DNA of 64,000 nt from Erpetoichthys calabaricus (lineage: Eukaryota; Chordata; Cladistia; Polypteriformes; Polypteridae). Below the pieces are notes generated by a model. That model worked only from the letters and a program-made list of their open reading frames with translations. It was not told where the DNA came from and did no database searches. Shown here one piece after another: positions 24,726 through 36,520 of this stretch; within the stretch, counting starts at the first letter, position 1, and every line of letters starts with the position of its first letter. The translations under genes were made by a program, and so were the position numbers. The stretch is from contig NC_041407.2 in the NCBI RefSeq assembly GCF_900747795.2, positions 26,708,879 to 26,772,878 on the forward strand, read 5' to 3'.

Positions 24726-25600
24726 TTAAGCCAGCGTGGGATAAGAACGGGCATCGCGGCCAGTGTGGAGCATGAGTTATTACCTGGATGGGAGACCCAA
24801 GAGGAACAACAGAGAGATTGGCCGGCTGGACAAAAAGATAACTTTGTGCCCAGCCAGTATAAAATAATGGATGGAGCAACAGAAGCGGGAACTTGGGAGT
24901 GCTTCCATCCCCCATGCGCTAGGTGACAGTGGTCCTCATATAAGAACCCAGTCAGGACTCTTGCAGGCGCGCTAGGAAGATGGTGTCCAGAAGTGCAGTC
25001 CTGTGGGGGTAGGGGGTACTGTCGGGGGGAGGACCACCCTACTTTGTCTATGGCCCAGAAGTGCTTCCCAGAGAAGACAGAATGGTTCTGGAAGCATTCC
25101 CGGGTCCGGCATAAAAGGAAGCCCTCTGCCACACATAGAGAAGTCAGAGTTGGGTGGAAATGGGCAAAGCTCACCTGAGAAGTCTAGAGGAGGAGAAAAG
25201 TGAAGAGAATTGTGTTAATTGCACTATTGGAACCTCTTTGGAAGTAGAGAGACTTTAGGAGTACACACTGTTAACACATTGCCGCACCCACCACATGACG
25301 AACCAACTCAGGATCCTAGATTGAGACCCGAGTGTAGCCATGCAATGGGTGACACCTCAGCACCACATAAGTTCAGATGGAATGGGACCAGTGTGAGGTT
25401 TTTTATGGTGGCCGGAGTGCCAATTCTGCCACCAAGTTGGAGGGCCTACATGCAGGGCTGGATGCAGATTAATGTTAAGGGTTAAGGGCCTTGCTCAAGG
25501 GCCCAATGAAGTAGAGTCAGTTTTGGCATTTACTGGATTCGAACCGGCAACCTTCTGATTGCCAGTGCAAATTCCCAGTCTCAGAGCCACCACTCCGAAG
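24726..25600 (+). repeat. unclassified repeat-like block
   Basis: GC-richer than its surroundings, with 'ttacctggatgggagaccc' near the left and the fish repeat motif 'aagggccttgctcaagggcc' with 'ggattcgaaccggcaacc' near the right (25490-25550). The right part belongs, from memory, to a widespread fish repeat end. The left part is unassigned. No coding evidence. Confidence 0.35.
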
Positions 25601-26474
25601 ATACTCTGGAATGTACTTGAATAAATAAACTGGTTTTATTTAAACGGGACTTATGGCTGGAGTTGGGTTATCTCTGGCGCCCTCTACTGTCCAGACCAGG
25701 TTGGAAATAGTTTCACTGCTAGCATGGACTGTCAGGTAAGTTTGCAAATAAGGGACAGTGCATCATGTTCTACACATAATAAGAATGCACGACCGAACTT
25801 AAAGAAAAATGAAAAATAAATAAGCCTTAAATAGAATTCTTTCCTTTTCTTTATAATATAATTTTTTTCTCTATTTTTGAATGAACTGTTTTGCTTTGAA
25901 TTTTTACTAAAATTATTAAAATGAAAACATTTGGTTTGTGGAATTATTTGTGAATGTGTCATACCAATGCCTGAAGTGTCTTATGAAGGAAACTAAAACT
26001 TTGGTACTTTTGGACAAATGCAGCTTTTTACTTGGTATTGTTGAGTAACGATATGCAGGTGGAGAAGACTTAGTTTTGATAAAAAGTGTTGTGTCATCAG
26101 TTCATTTCAGATTTATTGTCACACACGTACACACATAACAACGAAACTGCCATTTTTCATGCTTGTGTCGCACTCACCACACTGGCACTGGGCTGTGTAA
26201 AACACAACATCACAAGACAGAACAAAGGTAGTGACAGAGCTGCAGTTGTTCCAAATTACATAGAAAGACAGAGGATGACATTTCTGAGTAAGTCAAAATA
26301 GTAACATTTACTGTTTTGTTGTTGGTAGACATTTATTCAAGTTCATTTTACGATGAGGGAGTTCTAATTTTTGGTTTGGATGCCAGTACAGAGTTGTGAA
26401 TTGCAGCAAATTTAAATCAGATTTGAATGTATACCTTAATTCTTGATGCATGCCCACAAAGTGGTCAGTGGGTC
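25601..26474. other. spacer, no gene seen
   Basis: AT-rich; no exon or named repeat recognised. Confidence 0.35.
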
Positions 26475-26692
26475 AGCACCTGTATACATGAAGGCAGTCA
26501 TGAGGTCCTATGGTCCTTCACACCCACTCAGCTCTGTTGGTGAGTGGCATCTAGTGATAGTACCGCATCAGATCTCAATGCAGGCCCTTCAGGTTTAGCT
26601 CCTAGCAGTTGGCACCTCCACCCGAACTGTTGACTCCCTCAGTGTGTTGAAGAAACATTTGAAGAACATTTTGTTCTGTGAATATTTTTCTA
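26475..26692 (+). mobile_element. LINE C-terminal fragment (Rex1/CR1-like)
   Basis: The right part translates as STRTVDSLSVLKKHLKNILF, typical of the last residues of Rex1/CR1-like LINE proteins ('TRT..SL..FK..LK..LF'). It is cut at 26693 by the Helitron. Confidence 0.45.
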
Positions 26693-26693
26693 A

Positions 26694-27658
26694 TCCATAT
26701 TACTAACCAAGAATGGTAAACCGGAAGGCATGGACGCAGGTACACGGCGATGGACCCAGGAGACATAGTGCGCAGGCGCCTACAGCGAGCGTCTCATAAA
26801 CCGCAAGCATCTCATAAACTGCAAGCAAAGTCTGATCCACCGCGGATGAAGGAGTCACGGCTCAAAAAGGAAAGAGCTCAACTAACGTAAATAAGACATG
26901 AAGCAACAACGCGCCCATAGCTAACGACTAACGACACAGCCACACAGAAAAGAGGATTCTGCACTGCACCCCAGAGTCAAACGGAAGACACTACGGAGTA
27001 CGCAAAGGTCCACAAAGATAGTACGGAAGGCGCGAGAAAGTACGAAAGGCGCAGGTGCCTACAATGCGCTTCTGAACTAAACGTCCCCACTACACAGCAT
27101 GGTCCAGGTAATAAGAATAAACGAACTCTCCGTATTAAACGTACGGCATCCTCACACGTCCAAACCATATAGTATACGTGAATCACATTACAGTGATGCA
27201 TTATTAACAGTACAACCACAGAGAACACTCCTTATTAACAGTAAGTGCAATTATCCATATTACTAACGGTAGACAACGGATAACTAATGGAGTCACGGTC
27301 ACGGCTCCAAAACGATCCAGCTCAACTAACGGAGCTACAAAAATGAACCCGCATGGATAAAAAAAATAAACGTAGGCGCCTACAACGCGTGTCTGAAACC
27401 GCGGAAGCAAAGCAGGCACGGGTTCAAAATGAAAGACCACAACTGACGGAGATACAAAAACGAGCCCGTCTGGATAAATTCAATGAACGCAAGCGCCTAC
27501 AATGCGCGTCTGAAATGCCACAAGCAAAGCAGGCATGGCTCCAAAAAGAAAGAGCTCGACTGACGGGGCTACAAAAACGAGCCCATACATCAATGTATTT
27601 CGGGTTACCCAACACCAGGGGTTGGTGAGCGAAGCGAGCAGGGGGTGGAGCCCCCTAG
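26694..27658 (+). mobile_element. Helitron, non-autonomous, with partial N-terminal coding region
   Basis: The 5' end is TCCATATTACTAACC after a host A. The 3' end is a GGGGG/CCCCC hairpin (27641-27655) running into CTAG (27655-27658) before a host T, so the site is A^T as expected for Helitrons. The element carries a repeat-rich frame near its 3' side but no Rep or helicase. A second copy of the 5' terminus (TCCATATTACTAAC) lies inside at 27254. Confidence 0.65.
27353..27628 (+). pseudogene. Helitron N-terminal basic repeat region, fragment
   Basis: A 91-codon frame with two tandem versions of a charged motif: RRLQRVSETAEAKQARVQNE and KRLQCASEMPQAKQAWLQKE, each followed by R..LT..QKRA. Such Glu/Arg/Gln-rich repeats are found at the N-terminus of many fish Helitron proteins. 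The frame ends at the Helitron 3' terminus, so the Rep and helicase domains are absent. No function is expected. Confidence 0.5.
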
Positions 27659-27659
27659 T

Positions 27660-29685
27660 TGATAATAGCTTTGATGCAAGGTTCTTAATAGCTGAGGTTG
27701 GGCTTAGAGCTCTTTGTGATACTGTATGTAGTCCATAGTGCAGTGCAGCTTTTTTTTGTAAATTATAGCGTCTGTGGGTGTGCATTAATGCGCTTCACTC
27801 TGGGGTTAATGGGGTTGCTGATTGTACATACACGTGCAAATGCAGGAGGTTCAGTCAGGTGCCTCATTCACACCTCGGAGGTAGCGGCGATCAGGCAGTA
27901 TAAAGGATGGCGATCGAAGATAGAGACAAGAAGAATGAGAGAACAGAAAAGAAATATTAAAGGTTAAAGATCGGAGAATGATGGCAGGATCTGGAGACAC
28001 CAGGGTACTGAAGGAAGGAGACAGGCAGCTGGGAGGAGAGCTCCTCAGAGGAGTGTAGGGATGACGCTTGGGGGCTAAAGAGTGTGTTGAATAAGAATAA
28101 AGAAAACCTTCCATTTTGTATTTTGAGTAGGGCACAGCAAAAATCTAAAAGTGTGTACTTGACATTTAGCATGCACAACAGTTGTTTATTTGTGTGAGCA
28201 GTTCAAAAGAATCTGACTTTACCAGGAATATGTATTTTTCGCAACTTGTTCTTCCTGTAAAATGAAGAAGTTTATCTCTGTATTCTGTAACTGCCGTATA
28301 ACTTTAACTTTTAGGCTCTCGCATCAATCCTCTGTACTTCTGCAAAAGTGTGAAGCTTTGCACGCAACCAGCTGATATATAAGAGCTGAAACATCTACTG
28401 GGGGGGGCATTGCAATGCTACTGACACTCCAGTCTAGGTATGCAATAAATAACAATAATAAAAGAAAGCTTTTGAACATTCTCTTCTGGTGTGAGACCCT
28501 GACTCCTTCCATAATCACGGGTTAGTGATTCTCTTCTTCCACAAGTGCCACTCCGACTAAGCATGTTTTAGGGTGGTGGCCTGATGCTCGCTCTTATGTA
28601 AGACCAAGGAGTGGCAGCGAGAACAGGAGGTGCAAGGTTTGGCGTGGTGCCCAGGTGGGAGCCCATGGGACTGTGCCTGTCGGCAGGACATCTCCTCTGG
28701 TTGCAGGATCCTGTATGGTGTAAGAAGACATTGATTTTAGAAAAGAGAAACCGGGCGCTGAGATTTTACAATTGGTTCCTACTTTGAGATTTTAACCTCA
28801 GTTTCAAAGGATATCTATTCATGGATTGTTTATAACCTCCATAGTCACATGCATTTTTATTGGATTATTTATTTACTAGCTGCATGTGATCTTTGGGACA
28901 AAAAACATTCTGAAGACTCCCTAGCAGTTTTACTATATTCGTGAACTTGGGGAGGTGTCACCCAACTCTTAAGAATTACCTAGGGCAGAGGACGTGGACC
29001 CATCTGTGCTTGCTGCCCCACTGGCTTTTGCAAGAAGACACTGACGATGCCATATCTTAGCCATATTGCTAGTATATATATTCTATTAACCTTTTTGTCG
29101 AGAAAATACCTCCAAATAGACAATGCTTTTAATGAAAACCTGAAGCCTTGCCCTATGTTGGGGAGGTGTTTCGCACATTGTTGAGCCACGGCGTTTGCTT
29201 AATATTGATGTTGTGTCACTTCATCTGTGTCTTTAGAACGATGTCCGCGGCAGCATCTGCTGCACACATATCTTTTGTAGTGAGAAATGAGGTGCAAGCA
29301 AGCACCGAAAAAATTTACAAGTGCATGCATGCGCCATCTAGTGGCTGTGGTTGAGCGTGAGCAGAGCAGACTGCTACTTACACACACAGGTCTTTCGTTT
29401 ATATATGCCTAATTAATTGAAAAAGATTTGATGCACTGCACTATTGAGCACCTTTGTTTGGATTTAAATAAAAGCACAGACACTTGTTGCACTTACCCCT
29501 TGCTGTAAGTGTGTACTCATTTGCCCAGCTCATCTCGGTTCATGAGTATCAACAGTTCAGGTTCAAGAGGCTCCCGGACACAACAGGGAGCATGGAGCTG
29601 ACCCAGGCCATCACACTCTTCACTTGTGATCAATTTTTGTAACCTTCTTTTGCAACACTTGTTTTTAAAAACTGCCCCCACACTT
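27660..29685. other. spacer, no gene seen
   Basis: No exon or long frame recognised. Short frames here have no motifs. Confidence 0.35.
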
Positions 29686-29743
29686 ATATTTACTCAGTTG
29701 TGTTGATCTCTTTTGGGTAAAAGCATCTGCTAAGTGAATAAAA
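29686..29743 (+). mobile_element. LINE 3' end (Rex1-like)
   Basis: 'ttttgggtaaaagcatctgc' followed by 'taagtgaataaa' matches the end of the minus-strand LINE at 11.86 kb. Only the tail is present. Confidence 0.45.
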
Positions 29744-30605
29744 GGCAGAGCGGTGGCTCTGAGGCTAAGAATTTGTGCTGGCATCTGGAAGTCAAATCCC
29801 ATTACTACCAGAAGGGATCCTACTCGGCTGGTCCTATGAGGCAGGCCCTTAACCTGAAAATTGCTCCGGGGTGCTGTACAATGGACCTGCAAAGGTCATG
29901 TGATAAGACAGTTTCCCCTCAGGGATCAATAAAATGGTGCCAGACCATCAGAGGGCCCACTCACAAATTCACATTCACGCTGAAGCCCATCTGGAATCAC
30001 CAATTAACCTAACGCCAACTTATTTCAGGTATACGAGGTGGCTACCCCAAACATGTTTCTGTTTTCTTGTCCTCTTTATTTCCACAACAGCCACAATGAA
30101 AGATGCTAGGAATAAAAATGTAGTAAATTGTAGGTTACATGGCAATCCTAACAGCTCTGAAAAGAAAGAATTTAACAAAAAGTAATCTCATTAAAACACG
30201 CATAGCCCCTTTCCCAAACACCACCACATCTTAATCTGAAACTCCCCCCAAGCACAGGCTGCAAAGCTCCTTAACTGTGGTATGAATAGAGTGAACATCA
30301 CATTTTGGGATGGGCCATGCAGACATCTCTGGCCTACACCAAAGTATGATCAGTGGGGTTTTTATCAGATACAACCTTGATGAAGAAGTGCCAGATAAGG
30401 GTCTGATAAGAGAACTAGACCCAACTGAGGGTGTGTATGTTCCTTCAATAAAACTTCTGCATATTAAAATTCAAATAGGCTCAGGATAAATGAGTCCCAC
30501 TGTCTCATGTAAAATGTGTATAGAGCTGTCTGTGTCATTTTGCCATGACCTGATGCCTAGCCACCTAGGACACCACAGATTAAACATTCAGTTTATCCAA
30601 ACCAC
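29744..30605. other. region downstream of prcd, no gene seen
   Basis: Nothing recognisable. Short frames at 29734-30185 lack motifs. Confidence 0.35.
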
Positions 30606-30611
30606 TTTATT
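30606..30611 (-). terminator. poly(A) signal of prcd
   Basis: AATAAA on the minus strand, 956 bp below the prcd stop codon, in a stretch with no other exon. It fits a single long 3' UTR. Confidence 0.6.
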
Positions 30612-31566
30612 AAGCATGAGGTACAAGAGCAGTCATCACTAAGATGGAGTACAAAGCATGAGGTCACCAGACTGACACATCCAGGGCAAGATCTCCTCAC
30701 ATGCCCTGCTCAGGGCTGCTGCTTGTGTCCACTGCAGAATGGAGTGAAGGAGACACTGGAAAAGAAAATAAGGGTCAGCACGACAGTGGTATGAGCTGGC
30801 AATCATATTCACAATTGCCATCTAGATGAACCCCAGGCAAAAACCATTACTTGCTGTGGTGGAAGGGGCAGTCTTGCGGGACACCTCTTGAAGGGAACAC
30901 AGTTTACTCAGCAATGCCTCTTGTGACCTCTGCTGAGGTTGTGTGAACATCCAGGGATTTATCTTATCTGATCTGATTAGCACAACCAGAGGCTATTCTG
31001 GGAATTAAGTGACAAAGGAACAGAGGCACAGCAGGTTGGGACCTCCCTAGCTAAAATAAAGTGATCCAGGCCTGTTGCTTTGCATAAGTACTTGGAATAC
31101 ATTAGCAGCCAGGTTCCATCTGACCTTCAATAGAAATCATTTGACATTTTCTTCAGTGGATTCCCTCTCTAGTCTGCCCAAGTGTTCCAATCTTTCCATA
31201 CTGTCCTCCTAATTTCTTCTCACGGAGCCTCCCTCCTCCCCATTCCACCCAGTAGGTCCTCTCTCTTTCTCATTTTTTCAAATGTGCACCTCACATAATT
31301 CAACATTGTGGGTCCTTCTCCTCATTCTTCTGTTGACTTTAATGCTACTCCTTCGCTGTTTTGCTTTGTACTCCCCCAAAATATCCATAGAAAGTCATTG
31401 TTGTCATTCTCTCGAATGGTATCTACCTCGCCATTCTGCCCAGTAGGTTTACTCTTGGGCTCTTTCCATTGATGTTCACTCCTTATCCTGCCCAGTGAAG
31501 TTCCACACCTCATCATGCCCAGCACTGCTACCTCAGTGTGGTTTCCTGGGCTGTGGTGTTTAGTTG

Positions 31567-32443
31567 CTAGCTGCATGGGGAGCTGTCTGTGGTGTGTCCT
31601 CGCCGCTTTGTCACCTCCTTGTCTTCAATCTCTTCTGGGTGTCTGCAAAATGAAAGCAGGCAAAGTCACTAGTGAGCAGATATCATGGTATCCATTCTAG
31701 ACCCAGGGGTGTGTCCTAATTTACAAACACTGTGGTCCACAGTCAGTAAAGCACAATAGGAAGACAACAAAGGGCAGTAAGAAGCTATGTTCTAGTAGAT
31801 CACTGCCCTGCCAGACATAAGATTAATAAAGCACCTCATACTGATAGCCCAGCATAAAAGACACTACACATTCCCCAAAATCTAATAGTAAAGCAGCAGC
31901 CTGATCTCCATTCTACTGCCTCTTGCTTTTTTGTTTTGTCATGCTGAGAACAGATTTCCTCCATCATTATGTGACTCAACTCCTCAGCGTGACCGGCTCA
32001 ATGCAGCTTCTTCTCACACTGTGATACTGTACATCCAGCCCAAAGAACAACTCCTTCAGCTTCAAGGCAAATACAGACACCCACCACCCAAAAACAGTCA
32101 CTTGACCAGTGCACACTCTTATTTGTGAAATGTACGCTCTGCACTTCACCCCACTTACCCCCAGCATTCAATACAATCTCACCCACAATCAAAATATTTG
32201 CCTCAAAAGGGAGGAACATAATCATAATATGACACATTGAGACCCCCCACCCACCATCCCTGTCTTATAGTAGACTAAGTCAGACCTATCTGTAACATTG
32301 CCACAAGTGCCCTGAAGTCCACCTACAGTATACCCTTCCCCATTACTTGTCAACAATAACACTACTTACGGTTTGACTCGGTTAAAGAAGCGGCGCCTGA
32401 AGAATATGGCCAGTGTTGTAATGACCATGATAGTGGTACACAT
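31567..32443 (-). CDS. prcd: photoreceptor disc component PRCD (two coding exons)
   Basis: Exon 1 coding 32443-32370; exon 2 coding 31642-31567; intron 727 bp. The donor is GTAAGT directly after exon 1 and the acceptor is a pyrimidine tract ending TTTTGCAG. Joined in phase 2, they give 49 residues: MCTTIMVITTLAIFF, then RRRFFNRVKP, then an acidic and basic tail ending SSPCS. This matches PRCD of mammals (54 residues, from memory MCTT...RRRFANRVQP...): Cys2, known to be palmitoylated and mutated in dog and human retinal degeneration; one short hydrophobic N-terminal segment; and the RRRF.NRV motif. PRCD sits in the disc membranes of photoreceptor outer segments, where it binds rhodopsin. The start is set by the conserved MCTT. 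The tail diverges from the mammalian one, as expected for this part. Confidence 0.88.
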
Positions 32444-32508
32444 GGTCCAGATCGGCCATGCAGCTTTGTGGAGTGTGGCTCTCAGGCCTTTGTTGCACTG
32501 GCAATGAG

Positions 32509-32594
32509 AGATTAACTGGCAGATTAGCACAGCACGTTGGAAGGGGTGGGTGGTGGTGGGGGCAGTGAACCTTCCCACTTTCTCCATTTAATTG
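32509..32594 (-). promoter_or_regulatory. candidate photoreceptor promoter elements of prcd
   Basis: Just upstream of the prcd ATG, the minus strand carries TAATCT twice (32514-32509 and 32526-32521), a CRX/OTX-type site, and CAATTAA at 32594-32588, like the photoreceptor PCE-1/Ret1 element. Short motifs occur by chance, so this is an inference supported mainly by position (66-150 bp upstream). Confidence 0.4.
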
Positions 32595-32599
32595 CAAAG

Positions 32600-33719
32600 C
32601 TCATTAGTCATTTTGTGGCGTCTGTCTAATTACTGAAAGACTGTAAGGACTGCTGGGAAGATGTCTTATAAAAGAAAGGTGAAACACCTTAGAAGTCCTG
32701 AAAAGACCCAGGCAGGTACAAAGCCCCATCTGTGTTTCCTATGGTAGGAATATACATAGAGGCCATGTCAGACAGAGCCAACTGACCGCCCCCTGCTGGT
32801 GCTGCTATTAATGTCCCTAAGCTCCTCATTGGCCAACTGCTAATACACTCATCTCTTCACTGCTGACTCAGGCATTGGTCTCCGTGTGTCCAGGAAGAAT
32901 TTTATAATCCGGAGGCTGTGGCATGCTGTGCTGGTTTCTGCCTCCTAAGGTGCTGTTTGTGTCACACATCATTAAATTCACACAATGCAACCGTTTTTAT
33001 GTGTTGTCCTGCAAACAGGAACCAAGGACAAGATGGGCAATGCCAGCAAAGCACTGGCTCGAAGCACCAGGCCCAGCTGAATAAAAATATTGGAGAGCCA
33101 AAGACAACAATAAATAGAGGCAGCCATTGATCCGAGAAGTTCCTGAACAGAAGAAAGATTAGAGCAGGAAAGATCAACATGAAGTATAAGTCAAAAGATG
33201 AATATATCTATCATACAGTATGTAGGGAATGGAGCACTGGGCAGGACAAACATCAGATGAGCTCACTGACTCAAGCAAACCAGCATGGCTTACTGGACTG
33301 TCAACATTAAATACAAAGATGACTATAAAGGCTGGACAGAACCAAAAGCAAGACGAGTTCATTTTCTTGAGAGGTACTGTGTGGAGTAACATGAACGTAG
33401 GCTTATAAAGATAGGTGCTGATAAAATAAATTGCCAGCATCAGAAGGAGTCACAAAGCTGGGAGATTCCAGAGAAGGAGCAGACACACTGAGATGGGCAG
33501 GCCAACGTGGGATTAATCAGAAATGATAGGTAGAGCTAAGATACTGAGGGTTAACATTTGTCAGACAGGAAAAAAAACACAGGGGCAGGGTTAATGAGCT
33601 GAGTACAGTTAACTTAACTGTGACAGTGCGGGTCCAGCTCCTTGAACCTGACACCATCAATAGTCATGACCGGAATGAGCTGTACAAATGAGGACACCAC
33701 ATGAAACAAGGGGAAGGTA
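32600..33719. other. upstream of prcd; no confident exon
   Basis: A strong acceptor-like tract occurs at about 33135-33165 on the minus strand, but no matching donor or coding signal follows. No named repeat. Confidence 0.35.
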
Positions 33720-34560
33720 CAAAACTGTTCAGTACTTTTATTAAAAAAAAAAAAAAACTAAACAGTGTCCAACTAAATAGTGTAGTGCTTCAAAATTCAA
33801 ACTTCAATAAATAAATAAACCTTAAAAACAGGTGAAAAGTGAAGTTTAAAATCAATAAATAAATCCAATAAAAACGTGGCTAAAATACTAAAAAATCTGG
33901 TGCATTTTCCTCTTCACTGGCGGCTCCCCTGCTTATCCCAGAAGGGTCCTGCTGCAGAGGAGTCGCCCTTTCAGCAGGTGCAGCTGACCTTCCAAAGGTC
34001 CGGTTGCCTTCCGTCTCAGGCTACGTTCCGGCTCCCTTGCCAGAATGAGACTTGGGTCCCCAACGGCCAGGGCGCTCACACTGGTAATCCCCCCCAAGCC
34101 TCCTTCACTCCTGCTGCCTTCTCAACCTTACGCGTCAAGCCATTCACACATCCAGTCAATCCCGTTCCTCAGAACAGCTCAACAGGAGCAACCCAATCTA
34201 TCCGCCCCTGAGTATCGGCCAAATACTCTTTTCCAGGGGCTCTCCTCCCAGCTGCCTGCCTTCACTCCCTCAAGCCTGCCCTCTCTCGCTTGCTCACACC
34301 CTAGATTGTTACGGCATCCTGCCTTCTTCTCTCCTTTATCTCCGTTCATTGTCTTTCCTTTTTATTTTTTCTCTCCTCGCACTCACACTTCCCCTTTTAA
34401 AATGGGGATGTGGCACAGCTGTGACAATTGGTGGCTCCTGGCACCAATTACATTCATGGATGATCCCACACCCGTGCACTTAGTTTAGAACCGCCCGTTC
34501 CCACATCGTGCCTGGGAACCTCTCTTGCCATGCCACCATGCCTCCTCCTACCAAGACACG
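33720..34560. repeat. unclassified block with A-run and GC-rich middle
   Basis: A poly(A)-like run (33742-33756) and AATAAA-rich sequence are followed by a C-rich stretch with open frames on the plus strand (110-147 codons) that show no domain. In layout it resembles the TA-flanked family at 61.5 kb (an A/T-rich transcript-like end, then a GC-rich body), but I could not align them. Confidence 0.25.
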
Positions 34561-35629
34561 AATGCTGTGATTATTTATTTTAAAATGTGCCAATCAGCCG
34601 CGGACCTCACTTTACCACATTAAGAACATCTCAAAATGATGAACAGAGCTTAGAAGACAGATTCAGACTGACAGAGAAATATAGGATAGTGGTCAGAATT
34701 AAATACAACTTGTCAAGATCTGAAGATCTGTTTTTAGTTTTGTCTCTTGGGCCTCTAAAAACAACTGAAACTTCATTTAGGGGGTTTTACAGGTCAAGGG
34801 ACTTGGACAGCAAAGAATTATTATTATTATTATTGTTTTTTGAATGTAATGCATGTTTAATGACATATAAAAGTAAATATGTTCTGAACATCTTGTTTTC
34901 ATTATTTCCACTACTATTTTGGCCACTGGTACTGTAGTTAGGGATGCATTCACAGATTGCCAGGAAACATCTTCCAGAAGTTGTGCTGAGTGACACCATC
35001 AGTGCAAAGTCAGCACAATGGAGCATTTTTGGATACAACCTAATACTTCACGTTTTTGCTTGAGCATTTAAAGGAATTTCTGGTTTTGAACATTTTTCTG
35101 TCCCTCAACTAGGATTTACATCTAATGCTTTGGCTTTGGCATTATTCACTATTTTTTGGTTTCATTCTCATTATAATTGTCCACTTTTCTTTTTAGATCT
35201 GGCTGACATCCTAGGCTGTACTACTAAAGCTGATGCCACATTATGCGACTTCTAGTCATTGGATATTTCAGATTTCCCAACTAAAGACTGCAACTGCTGA
35301 TCTTGTTGCTAGACAATGTCATTTGCTAGGTATGTCACATTTAATGACTAATTTCCAACACAGCCATTTTTGCCCCTTTTTGTGACAGCCAGTATCGTGG
35401 TTCCTGATGGAGTAAGTGATGTACAAAGGATTAACAGGTACAGCGAGTTCATCCACAATCTCAACCAAGCTTAGTGCACCCTAGTATTCTTGAGGCTGTT
35501 CAACTCTTTGACGCCTTGTTTAATTAACTGTACCCAAACTATTAAGCCTGCACCATGTTATTCCCTATTTACCAAGTAAGCCTCTCTAATGTTGGTGTCC
35601 ATCAGCATTAAGAACTATCCCTACTGTAT
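34561..35629. other. spacer, no gene seen
   Basis: AT-rich, with an ATT run at 34820-34840. No exon or named repeat. Confidence 0.35.
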
Positions 35630-36520
35630 GGTAGGGTCATGAGCGTCACAGCAGGCATCGAGCGTGGGACAGGAACAACCCTGGATGGGGCATCACTGTG
35701 CCCCGACATGTTTAATACGTGCTTTAATGCATTTCTTCATGAAAATGATATCAAGCATACATCTTAGTATTCTAGAATGTTCAAAGAGCTGTAATATCAT
35801 GAATGTAATGTATTCTGTGTGGCGATCACTGCCTGCACGCTTTTGTCTGTGTAAGAGAAAGCTCGTTTAAGAAGCACGTAGCGATTAATGACTGGGTCGG
35901 GGAACACACAAAATATGAAGCATTTAACGCGTTACTTTATTTACGATGGAATTTGAGAAACTCCAGTAAATTAAACATCGATTTTAAGATGAAGTTTACC
36001 ATGTTCTATTTTAATCACAAAATAAACTGCGAGATTAATGTGGAAATTTCGAGATTAAAGTTGACTTTAATCTGGACATAGACCTTTTTTTCTTTACTGT
36101 GTCTATTTTTTTTTTCTGTGGCCCTAATACACTTTCATATGACACTCAAAAACTTGCCTTTTCACATCGACTTTGACACCTGACCACTTCTTTTTTGAAA
36201 TTCTTCTATTTTATATGTGCTTTTACCATTGTCTTTTAACAAAACACAGAATGGAAGGGGCTATTTATGCTGATTTGCATATTCAAATATGCTAAATTCT
36301 GGGAAGAGTCAGGATGGGGCTGTAGGTGCATGCATGTGTATTAAAGTTAACGTTGATTCAGATTTATAAGGGAGTGTGCGTGGAACTTTGCTTACACACA
36401 ATTTTATGCATACAAATTTTTTTTGTGCATACGCACATTTCTTTTTTTGTCCATAGGCCATGTTTTAGTGTAAATTCTATGCATGGCGTTATACATGAAG
36501 CCCAAGGAGAGATTGTGGCA
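35630..36520 (+). repeat. long interspersed repeat, copy 2
   Basis: Colinear with 2395-3495 (see that entry), from 'cgagcgtgggacaggaacaa' at the left to 'ggcgttatacatgaagccc' at the right. It lacks the L2 tail that interrupts copy 1. No coding capacity. Confidence 0.5.

Noticed and set aside
24750-24800. Resemblance to the 5S rRNA internal promoter (ctggatgggagacc)
   Set aside because: Only about 14 bases match; the rest of 5S rRNA is absent.
30650-30764. Acceptor-like site and short frame in the prcd 3' UTR
   Set aside because: The exon at 31642 already ends in a stop in the correct phase, and the frame joined from exon 1 would not be conserved. It could be an alternative last exon, but nothing supports it.
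33000-33165. Exon-like stretch on the minus strand upstream of prcd with a strong pyrimidine tract and hydrophobic translation
   Set aside because: No convincing donor, all three frames stay open by chance, and the prcd start codon lies downstream with its own conserved N-terminus. At most a non-coding 5' exon.
33876-34488. Pro/Ser-rich plus-strand frames of 111-147 codons
   Set aside because: Composition follows a C-rich stretch; no motif and no exon boundaries. Probably repeat-derived.
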